Below are positions 1 to 8,811 of a stretch of 30,755 nt of DNA, in pieces (position 1 is the stretch's first letter; every line of letters starts with the position of its first letter). The translations under genes were made by a program, and so were the position numbers. The stretch is from Sporisorium sorghi. Taxonomy: Eukaryota; Basidiomycota; Ustilaginomycetes; Ustilaginales; Ustilaginaceae. The notes under the pieces were generated by a model that saw nothing but the letters and a program-made list of their open reading frames with translations, did not search any database and had not been told where the DNA came from. Location of the stretch: positions 1-30,755 of the forward strand of contig JALCCG010000254.1 of NCBI GenBank assembly GCA_023212695.1. The letters are read 5' to 3'.

Positions 1-70
1 TTTTTTTTTTGGTGTTTGGGGTAAGTTTTTTGTGGGGGAGGACAGCACCGAGAAAACGCCAGCGAAGGGG

Positions 71-104
<34 letters not shown>
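71..104. repeat. Poly-A run, 34 bases
   Basis: This is an uninterrupted A run near the left end of the window. Together with the T run at 1-10 it suggests that the assembly stopped in simple sequence. Its exact length is probably unreliable. Confidence 0.9.
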
Positions 105-107
<3 letters not shown>

Positions 108-769
108 AAAATCAATCCAATTTTTCCCTTTCGAGTTGAGCTGCTGCTGCTGGCGGTGGCGCGTTCGTTCGAGAGACGCGTAAATGGCTCACGACCGACA
201 CGTGATTTCTGAAGCTTTTCTTTTGCTTGTAGCTATGGCACCCTAGGCTCATCTTGGTCCTCAGTCTGCTGCAGGTAGCCTCTGGAGGAACAAGTTGAGA
301 GTGCGAACCTTCACTGTGCGTCGACCAGATACAGAGAATTTGGATGAAGCGGGACGAAAGAGCAAAAGCGTTGACACAGAGGGCGAGATATGTATCGGGC
401 CGACTAACTCGGCTGGCTCGCAGGAAAGGAGCGAGGACATTCGCTGCAATCATTGACGGGGCTTATATCTGAGGCTGAGACCTTGGAGCAAGGGCAGCGT
501 GGGCGGAGGACAGGCACGCCGAAACAAATGGGCGATTGACGTGCGATGTGGTACAATGCGCTTTTCCTGCTGCGTGAGACCCCTATCTGTCCAACAAGAA
601 TTGACCTCCGCTGGGCCGGCCATTTGGAATCAATGCTGTCCGCTTGCACGTCGATACTGGCAGTCTGCAACATCGCAGGTTTCCAATTGGTCTCATTTCG
701 GATCTGTGCTGTTATCTGCTTATGTCATTGGCCAATTGATACACCGATGACGTCTACCGGACGACACCG

Positions 770-772
<3 letters not shown>

Positions 773-805
<33 letters not shown>
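773..805. repeat. AG dinucleotide microsatellite
   Basis: About 16 AG units lie in the upstream region of the kinase gene. No coding role is visible. It is expected to vary in length between strains. Confidence 0.9.
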
Positions 806-807
<2 letters not shown>

Positions 808-1827
808 CAAGCAGCGCGGGACTGGCTGCGACGCGTAGATCTGCGCGCGCGGGCAAGGGCTGTCTGACCCTCGCTCCTTGCTGGCTCGCCTCCTCAACTC
901 GGGAACTCGACCTGAGCTTGTCGTCTTACGCGCGCGCTCGCACGCTGGATGCTGCCAGACAAGATCACTGTGCAAGGAGCTTGATACAAGGAACGGAGAC
1001 GAAGGTCACGGCGAGACCGTTGCTGTCAAACTGCCTTTGCTCGACATGCTCGACAGAGGCGAAAAGGATTCGCCGAAGCGATTCCCACGAGAATGAGTTT
1101 TGAGTTTACTGTATCTCGTTAATTTTACTGAAGGATAAAAGTGCCTTCGTTGGCTGTAGAAAGGAGGCTGGAACACTGGAACAAGGGACACAAAGTGGAA
1201 CACCGGTTTTGGCAGAAGCGTCTCGTCGTTCTCTGCCGAAATGATTTGCGTCTCGCTTGTGCGCCCGGACAACCAGGCTCGTCATGTCTCAGAGTCGAGT
1301 TTTGTGCATGCTGTCCACTTTTTGGTGCTTTCCGCCGCTGCTGGTGATGATCGGGTTGTCCCGAAATGAGTGCGAAAAGAATGGCAACCAAGAAAAGAAG
1401 GTCACACCCTCGTATTGACAGCCATGCGCACTGTGACTGGCAGGAAGTGATCTTCGTTGAGCGAGGGAAGAGGAAGCAAGGCCAAGCTAGAGGAGTGGCA
1501 CACTCTGCTGCAAGGACCAAGACAATGTTTGTACGAATCAGCCGTGTCTCAGAACAGCTTGGTGCAGCCCAGCGCAGCCAGTCGACTGCGGATGCACCGA
1601 ACCTTTTCCTTTTGTCTCTCTCGAGACAAACTGCATTACATTGCAGTGTAAACCTTACCTCTCTCTTGCTCTCAATGCTTTCACGTCGTGACAAGCGCCG
1701 ACAAAGGGAGAGAGAGAGAGAAAACGAGAAGCGCCCTTCCCTCGGACTCGGCGAGGAGCGGTCCCAAATGTGCTGCTCGCAAAAACACTTTTGTTTTTCC
1801 TCTCGCGCCTTTCCGCCAGAGCTCCGT

Positions 1828-1859
<32 letters not shown>

Positions 1860-2001
1860 TCTTGCCTTTTTGCGCCGCGCCCACTCGCACTCGCACTCGC
1901 ACGCGCGCCCACCCGCCAGCCTGCCAGCCCGACAGCAGCCCCCCATTCCGCGCGCCGCCCCTTCTTTTTTGTGATTTTGATTTTTCCCTCTCCAGCTCAC
2001 G

Positions 2002-2024
2002 CACACACACACACACACACACAC
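2002..2024. repeat. CA dinucleotide microsatellite
   Basis: About 11.5 CA units sit in the pyrimidine-rich part of the kinase upstream region. Confidence 0.9.
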
Positions 2025-2591
2025 GCAACACGCACTCTCGTCCTCTCTCCCTTTCAAAGCCCACACTCTCTTTCGCAGACACGCACGCACGCACTTGTTG
2101 CGCTTTGCCGCATCGCCCCCTTGCTCGCTAGCGACCCTCGCTCCCCTTTGAACACTTGCTTCGCTCCTTGCTTCCCTTCTTCCTTCTTGCCTCCTTCTCC
2201 TTCTCGTCTCCTTGCACACTCGCATCATCCTCGTCGCGCCATCTTGCTTCGCAGCACCGTCTTGCACCGGACAGGATAGGGTAGGATTCGACTCGATTCG
2301 ACTCGACTCGCTTCGACTCGATTGAAGTGGACACGACACGTCGCTCGGCATTCATTGGTCTCCTCCTCCTTCTCTTTTCATCATCATCATCATCTTGACT
2401 CTGGCCACCATCACTTTTACCCATCTCCTATCACCCTCGTACGAGCTAGTCTTCTCTTCCATCCTTCTTTCAGCGACTCGACGCTTTGTCTTGGTCTTCC
2501 TTGGCACCATCCTCTTTCGGATCGGATCAGCTTCGTCTTGATAGCTCTACCTTCTACCGCGGTTGCACTTCGCCTTGCATCTCGACCTTTC

Positions 2592-2645
2592 ATGTTGACT
2601 TTCACCAGCTTGCACATATTCCAATCCACCGTCTCTCCTCTCTAG
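2592..2645 (+). promoter_or_regulatory. Candidate upstream ORF of the kinase gene, 17 codons
   Basis: An ATG at 2592 opens a 17-codon frame closed by TAG at 2643-2645. This is 94 bases before the kinase ATG, within the CT-rich probable leader. If transcribed, it would be met by scanning ribosomes before the main start and could lower kinase translation. That it is transcribed is inference; no start-site data are available. Confidence 0.35.
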
Positions 2646-2739
2646 GCTACCCTCGGCCCGAAGCCGTCCCACAAATCGGCGTCGCCTCGCCTCGCCTCGC
2701 CTCTAGACGCAGCGTCACTTGCTCGCTAGATCTACCATC

Positions 2740-5700
2740 ATGCCGTCCCACTCGCATCAACCTTCCCCACCAGCCTCGCCAGGCTCGGGCATTCGCCATC
2801 AACCCACCGCTCCCTCCTCCAGCGCCTACGACAACAACTCGATGCGCTCGCCCGGTTACCCTTCCCCGCCCGCATCGCCTCCTCAGGTGGTCCACGACGA
2901 TACCACCACTTCGACACGCAAGGTGTCAGGCTCGTCTGCTACTGCTGCCTCTGTCTCGCGTACACCGTCCACTTCTTGGCGCAACGCCTACGCCGCTCAG
3001 CCTTCTGCCGGCTACACCAGCATGACCAGTGCAGGTGCCGCCATGCAGCAACACCCTTCCTCTTCCTCCTTAGCCGCTTTCGCACAGCATCCGCCCAGCA
3101 AGCTTGCTACGGGCGGTCAGTCGCATTCCCACAGGCCCGTCTCGGCCATGCCCACACCCACCGAACACTCCACCTCCGGTTCGCGTGCAGCTGCTGCTGC
3201 TTCAGCTAATGCAGGCGCCTCCAACGTCTTTGCCAGCATGAACGCCAACTACACCGAACGCAGAGCCAGCGCTCACCCTACCATGTCCAGCAGCCACCAC
3301 GCCTCTTCGGCGCACAACGCTGCAACTGCTTCCATCGACCCCACCACCAGCCAGGCCATCTCCTCGGGCATCCCCATCACCTCTCCCGCCGCCCTCTCCT
3401 ACTTTGCTGCCCATCCGCGTCGCCAGCAAGTCCACTTTGGCAACTACCTCTTGCTCCAGACCCTCGGCGAGGGCGAGTTCGGCAAAGTCAAGCTCGGCGT
3501 TCACAAGGAATGGGGCGAGGAGGTCGCCGTCAAGCTCATCAAGCGCGACAAGGTGGCCACCGACGCTGCTCCCCTCAACCTCGACGACACTGCCAACAAG
3601 GATCCCGCCAAGATGACCAAGGTCGAGCGCGAGATTCAAGTTCTCAAGGACGTCCGCCATCCCAACATTGTGCGTCTCTACGAAGTCATCGAGTCGGATC
3701 GCTACATCGGCATCGTCCTCGAGTACGCCTCGGGCGGCGAGCTCTTCGACCACATTCTCGCGCACAAGTACCTCAAGGAGGAACACGCCTGCCGTCTCTT
3801 CGCCCAGCTCATCTCGGGTGTCTCGTACCTCCACCAGAAGAAGATTGTCCATCGCGATCTCAAGCTCGAAAACTTGCTCCTCGACCGCAACCGCAACGTC
3901 ATTATCACCGACTTTGGCTTTGCCAACAACTTCGAGGACAAACGCGACGATCTCATGGCCACCAGCTGTGGTTCCCCCTGCTACGCCGCTCCCGAGCTCG
4001 TCGTCCAAGACGGCCTCTATGCCGGCTCGGCCGTCGACGTCTGGTCGTGTGGTGTTATTTTGTATGCCATGCTCGCCGGCTACCTCCCCTTCGACGACGA
4101 CCCGGCCAACCCGGACGGCGACAACATCAACCTGCTCTACAAGTACATTCTTGCCACTCCGCTCTCCTTCCCCGAGTACATCACCGCCCAGCCTCGCGAC
4201 CTGCTCTCCAAGATGCTCGTCCCGGACCCCACGCGACGTGCCACGCTCGAGCAGGTCATGCAGCACAGCTGGCTGCGCAACTACCGCGAGCTCTTCAAGT
4301 TTTCCGTCGACGACCTCGAGCGAGCCGCCATGGAGCAGCAGACCAAGAAGCGCCAGATGTACCGCCAGCAGATGCTCTACCAGCAACAGCTTCAAGAGCA
4401 GCAGCGTCGCCAGCACATTGAGCGCAGCCAGTCGGTCCGTCAGAACGTCGCGCATCTGCCCGTCGGCACCGCCTTCACTACCAATACCGCCGTCCCCGCC
4501 GTCGCCGGAGCAACGGCTCATCGACAGACGCTGCCGGTCAGCGCTACCGTGCCCAACCGTCTCTACGAGCCTGTCGGCAGCGCGAGCCGTGGTGTTGACT
4601 CGGGCGCCGCGATTGCTCCGCACGCCACCGCTGCACCCACGCAGGCGACCCCAGCTACAGCTGCTGCTGCTTCGAGTGGTGTCGCGCCCGAGCCTGCCAC
4701 TGCGCCGCTCCCTCGCGCCACCACGCACAGTAACGTTGCTGGCGGCGCTGGCGCTGCATCGCTCGTGGATCCGGTCACTGCGCTCGGCAACGCGCGTGGC
4801 GAGCCGCGCACTCGTCTCGACGACGGCGCCAACGCTGCTTTGCCCGCGTCTCGCGAGGCTGAAGAGCGCCGACCCGCTGCTCAAAAGGTGCAGCGCCACA
4901 CGATCCAGCTCGAGTATGGCGGCGAGGAGGCTTCTCGCAAGGAATCGGCCGCGGCTGCAATGCCTTCGCCGCCCGGGTCCCGCCAGGCTTCGCAGACGCA
5001 CCGCAAGGTCAGTGCGAGCAGCAACAGCTCGAGGGCCACCGAGAGCGAGCGGGCACGCGCTGCGGCCGACAAGCTGGCTGCTGCCGCCGTACCGCCGTCT
5101 GTTCTGCAGCCGTCCACTGTCCAGGTCCCAGCCACGCCCGCCGTCGTCCCAGAGAGCGAAAAGGTCATCGCCAGCAAAGCAGACCCAGAGAAACGCAGCG
5201 CTCCCGAGATGATGCGCAACGTCTCTGCCAGCTCGGCCTCGCGCGTGTCGGTTCCCCCAGCTATCATGGAGCAGAGTCAGGCGCCTGCTTCTGCCCCTCG
5301 CACCACGCCGCCCTCTTCGAACGGCAGGAACCGCGTTCCCAGCTCGGCCAGCGTCCACAGCCGACAAAACGTGGACAGCGCAAGCATCAGCAATGGCACC
5401 CGCATTCCTTCCAGCGCCAGCCAGCGCATTGCCTCGAACGCGAGCAGCAACGCTGGCGAGGCTGTTGGCTTCCCGTCTGCTGCCGCTTCCACCGAGCGTG
5501 CCGGCGTGAATGCCTCGCGTCCAGCCACCAGCGCGACGGATGCTTCAGCTGCTTCGAGCCGTCCGCCCTCGTCCACTCGAACTGCTGCCACGGACAAGGC
5601 GGCTGCTTCGGCAACGCGTCATCGCAAGGGCATGTCGACCGACAAGTTCTTCCTTTCGCGATTGTTGGGCTCCAACGGCACGAGTCAGGCCAACGGTACC

Positions 5701-6005
5701 GGTGTGACTAGCGAAAAGGCTTCCGCCAATGGCGTGGAGGGTACTTCAGCCGACAAGAGCAAGAGGAGCAGCGTGTCGCGTCCTGCACTGGACCGCGCTC
5801 CCAGTTCGGATGCAGCCAGCAGGAGCAGCCGACGCAAGGCCATGAGTCTGGTCGTGGGACGTGCTGCTGGAGACGCATCGCCCGCTGCAGCTGATCGTGC
5901 CCGCGCCCTCGAGAGCAACGTGCCCCACTCGGCCACGGAAGCATCGTTCCCTTCGCAGACCTCGTCTCGCAGGAAGGACAACGCGTCCAATTCGTCTGAG
6001 CAGCG

Positions 6006-6055
<50 letters not shown>

Positions 6056-7479
6056 CCGCCGCCGCCGCCGCCGCCGCACAGAAGCAACGCAAGGGATCCG
6101 CCGGCCTGGCAGCTCCAGGAAGCCAGACGCCGACTTCGCGCCCTGTCACAGCCAGCTCCCGTCCGCAGCCCTTGTCTCCATCGCTCCAGCAACCGCAGCA
6201 AAACGAAAAGACGTTCTACGACGGATCCACCATTGCAAGCACGTCGACTGCCGGTCCTTCGAGCAATGCTGCCAAGAAGGTCATGGACTGGTTCCGAAAG
6301 AAGAGCCTTTCGCGAGGCACTTTCAACGAACAGCCACCGCTCGGTCCCTTCGAGAGGCTGCCTGCCTCTTCGCACACCAACGGTACCGCATCCACGACGC
6401 CCTCGGTGATTGTGACGAGCGCCCACAATGGTGTCAGCCGTCACGCAGAGGCGCAGACGGGCAGTGGCGAAGGAGTCAGCGGTGCTGCTTCTTCGGTGCC
6501 CTCGTCGCGATCCGCCTCGGGAACGCACAGCGAGACGAGCGAGGCCACCGAGTTGACGCAGCTCACCAACATGAGCGACGCCTCTCACACGGAGAGCGAC
6601 GGCCTCAAGTCGAGCGCCTCGACTGTCCAGCAGCAGGCGACGCCCAAGGCCTCGCTCTCTGCTGTGTCGAATGTCTCGAACGCTTCTGCTGCCGAGCCTT
6701 CGCAACGAGCCCAGCAGCAGCAGCAGCAGCAGCAGCAGTCGCAGCAGCAGTCGCAGCGCTCGCGTGCAGCCGTCGCCACCTCGGCCCCACCCGCAAGCGC
6801 AACCGTTCCTTTCAACGAAGCTCGACTGCGCTACCATCTCGGCGCTGTAGACCAGTCTGCGCTCACGTCGCGATCGCCCATCGAGGTGCTCAAGGAGGTG
6901 CAGCGCGTGCTGTACGAGATGGGCATCGACATGCGTAACGAGAAGGACGAAGACTTCAAGCTGGAATGCGTGCGTCGCAAGCGCGCCAAGACGCTGATGA
7001 GCGCTACGCAGGGGATCGGCATGAGCATCCGCAGCTCGGTGTTCCCGCCGACGCAGGCCGACGTCGAGCGTTCGTCGCGCATGAGCCACCGTGACTCTCT
7101 CACGCCGAGCGCCAGCACGCCCGGTGGAGGATCGCTGCGCAGCTTGCTCAAGCGTGGATCGCTGCAGCCGGGCGCGACGAGTCCCAAGATGGGCGCGTCG
7201 TCGGCGCTGCCCTCGTCGTCGACGGTGGCGAGCAACTTGGCGGTGATGGCGCCGGACGAGAACCAGCCGCCTCCGCTGTACGGCGATGCGTCGGTGGACG
7301 GCGGGCAGGAGATCCGCTTTTCGGTCGAAGTGACGCGCATCAAAAACTTGCCGGGCCTGTACAGCTTGGACATTCGCAGGATGAAGGGCAACCTGTGGGC
7401 GTACAAGTTTGTCTACCAGGCTCTGCTCGATCGGTGCCAGCTTGGAAGCAGTGTGGCCGTCGCTGCCGCTGCTGCCTGA
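2740..7479 (+). CDS. KIN4: Kin4-type serine/threonine protein kinase with C-terminal KA1-like domain
   Basis: This is a 1579-residue kinase. The start is the ATG at 2740; the frame opens earlier only through a TTG at 2719. Residues 1-233 are Ser/Pro/Ala-rich. The kinase domain spans about 236-517 with glycine loop GEGEFGKV (243-250), ATP lysine K265, HRDLK with D373, DFG with D391 and an activation loop TSCGSPCYAAPE whose T408 matches the activating threonine of the AMPK/Kin4 group. The DDPANPDGDNINLLYKYI insert and FPEYIT motif fit fungal Kin4 and S. pombe Ppk1. A 900-residue disordered tail follows, with poly-Ala (6007-6070) and poly-Gln (6713-6740) tracts. KA1-like blocks lie at about 1364-1417 and 1523-1572. 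Kin4 family kinases act in the yeast spindle position checkpoint; that role here is inferred. The protein is about twice the yeast length. It converges on the FMP46-like gene. Confidence 0.85.
6007..6070. repeat. GCT/GCC triplet repeat coding poly-Ala in the kinase
   Basis: About 15 GCT codons are followed by GCC codons, giving a poly-Ala tract broken by one Thr. It lies in the disordered tail of the kinase, far from the catalytic domain, so length change should be tolerated. Confidence 0.9.
6711..6758. repeat. CAG triplet repeat coding poly-Gln in the kinase
   Basis: A CAG run interrupted by TCG codons gives a Gln-rich segment about 110 residues before the first KA1-like block. Confidence 0.85.
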
Positions 7480-7822
7480 GTCTCGACACCACAAACATAC
7501 ACACACTCACACACACTCTCTTTTCCAATCGATTTCGACTTGTTTCGAGTGCATCTTCCTCTATCTCTCTACCCAACGCTAGCATTCTTTTTTTTTATTT
7601 TTTATTTTTTTTCTTTCACTCGCGCCGGTCGTGCTCGTTTTTTCTCTCTATGCATGCTCTACATACCCCCGCACATTCTCACGTACACGATCACAATCCA
7701 CAAGGTTATCCGTTTCTGACAGTCTCCATCGTGCGCGCGCGTGTGTGGTGTGGCAATCGATTGCAGAGGCGGGTGCGTCTGAAGGGGGGGGGTATACAAA
7801 AACCAAACCGCGCACAATGATC
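7480..7822. other. Convergent 3' spacer between kinase and FMP46-like gene
   Basis: These 343 bp separate two stop codons facing each other, so they should hold both 3' UTRs and polyadenylation regions. The plus strand has a CA/CT-rich start, a T-rich tract at about 7587-7615 and a short G run near 7783. No clear AATAAA hexamer or gene is seen. Confidence 0.6.
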
Positions 7823-8533
7823 TCAACAAACGACGCACGACGAGTCTCCTTCCTTCCCTGCCTTCTCCTCCTTCCCTGCCGTCGCCTGCAGCCGATGTAT
7901 CATCTGCCTGACGCCCTCGAGGTCGGTAGCAGCGCTTCCCTCGTCCCAATTGACCACCAGCGGACCATCTTTGATCCTGGGCAAGCCTTCGCTTCCCCTC
8001 TCCGCACTGAGATGTTTCGCGAGCGCCTTGTTGCGTCTTTCGTGTTCGTCGAGATCAAACCCGGTGGTTGTGTACTTTGCCTCCTTTTTCTCGGTGTCGG
8101 TGGAGGGGGAGGCGAGGTAGTCGACGATGCTGCGCAGCTGGTCTGGCGTCGGGGGGTTGGCGCGGCGATCGACGACTTCGAGCTGGATCAAGGGCGAAGA
8201 GGGCGGGTCGGAGGCGGCCTGACGCAAATACGAGGTGGCGTCGGCGCCGCCGCCGTTGGCTTCGATCACGCAGGACTCGCCGTGCGAAGAGGCGTTGGTG
8301 GAAGAGGACGCGGAGGGCGTGGGCTGGTGCGGGTTGCTGTTGTACGAAGTCAGCAGCTGAAGCACTTGCTTGGACGTTGGCGAGGTCGCATCGTGGCTGT
8401 GGCACGAGGATGCGGGAGAACAAGGCGGGATAGGTGAGCGAGTGTAAGTAGTTGGAGCAGGAGGAGATGGGGGAGGAGGGTGGACTTACAAAAGCGTGAT
8501 GATGGACGGACCCTTGTGGAAGCGGATCGACAT
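7823..8533 (-). CDS. FMP46: FMP46-like thioredoxin-fold protein (DUF1687), one intron, CVVC C-terminus
   Basis: Two exons give 205 residues: 8533-8490 (ATG at 8533) and 8396-7823, joined within a Phe codon. The joined N-terminus reads KGPSIITLFHDATSPTSKQ, which restores the strand-helix start of the fold; the second exon alone has no good ATG. Landmarks ITLF (12-15), KQVLQLL (24-30), QLEVV (86-90), PTPDQL (97-102) and GPLVVNWDEG (159-168) match in order those of yeast Fmp46, a putative mitochondrial redox protein of about 133 residues. Extra length lies in a Ser-rich insert near 33-80 and at the end. No internal CxxC is present; the cysteines are C57 and the last-four CVVC (202-205). No clear mitochondrial presequence is visible, so an upstream exon is possible. 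It shares a 278-bp head-to-head promoter with the F-box gene. Confidence 0.75.
8397..8489 (-). other. Intron in the FMP46-like gene, 93 nt
   Basis: Read on the minus strand, the intron begins GTAAGT at 8489 and ends CCACAG at 8397. A CTCAC element about 42 nt before the acceptor could be the branch site. Splicing it out keeps the frame and creates the ITLFHD junction typical of the family. It is the only intron I can support in the window. Confidence 0.75.
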
Positions 8534-8811
8534 GGTTGATGTATTGCAAACGTTTGAGCGGAGAGACTCGCGTGTGCAGAGGTGATGTTGTCAATGCTGT
8601 TCTGAGCTGCTGACTGGCTGGCAGGTACCGTCGCTGTCGCTGTTGCTGTCGATGGTGGTGATGGTGATGAAGCACCAAGAGCAACACCTTTGAGCGTCTT
8701 GTGGAGGAGGCTCAGTCGTGTGCAAATAGCCGACCAGAACCCTGACTCACTTCACTCCTCGATGCATATCCCGATCTCTTTCATTCCACCAGCATCTCGA
8801 AAACAAAGAGC
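8534..8811. promoter_or_regulatory. Bidirectional promoter between FMP46-like and F-box genes
   Basis: These 278 bp separate two divergent start codons and must hold both core promoters and leaders. A TGACTCA heptamer at 8743-8749, 63 bp before the F-box ATG, matches the Gcn4/AP-1 consensus for bZIP factors. No clear TATA box is seen. Confidence 0.6.

Larger units (their letters stand above)
1..2739. other. Gene-free left flank and leader of the kinase gene
   Basis: No convincing gene is seen in these 2.7 kb. Open frames here are short or made of simple repeats. The stretch holds a 34-base A run (71-104), an AG repeat (773-805), a T run (1842-1861), a CA repeat (2002-2024), TCGAC-type degenerate repeats (2286-2323) and a GCCTC repeat (2682-2703). 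From about 1840 the plus strand is strongly pyrimidine-rich up to the kinase start, which looks like a long CT-rich fungal promoter and 5' leader. CCAAT-type palindromes lie at 683-690 and 727-736. An upstream intron or a longer leader exon cannot be excluded without RNA data. Confidence 0.6.

Noticed and set aside
1125..2351. 408-codon minus-strand frame upstream of the kinase
   Set aside because: It is made of translated microsatellites and purine runs (poly-Lys, Cys-Val repeats) with no domain.
3202..5367. 721-codon open frame antisense to the kinase
   Set aside because: It lies opposite a clear kinase domain; its Val/Asp/Glu/Leu-rich text mirrors the GC-biased codons of the sense gene and shows no domain. 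Absence of stops follows from codon bias.
5746..7506. 586-codon antisense frame over the kinase tail
   Set aside because: It is Arg/Ser-rich with poly-Ser that is simply the complement of the poly-Ala repeat; no recognisable family.
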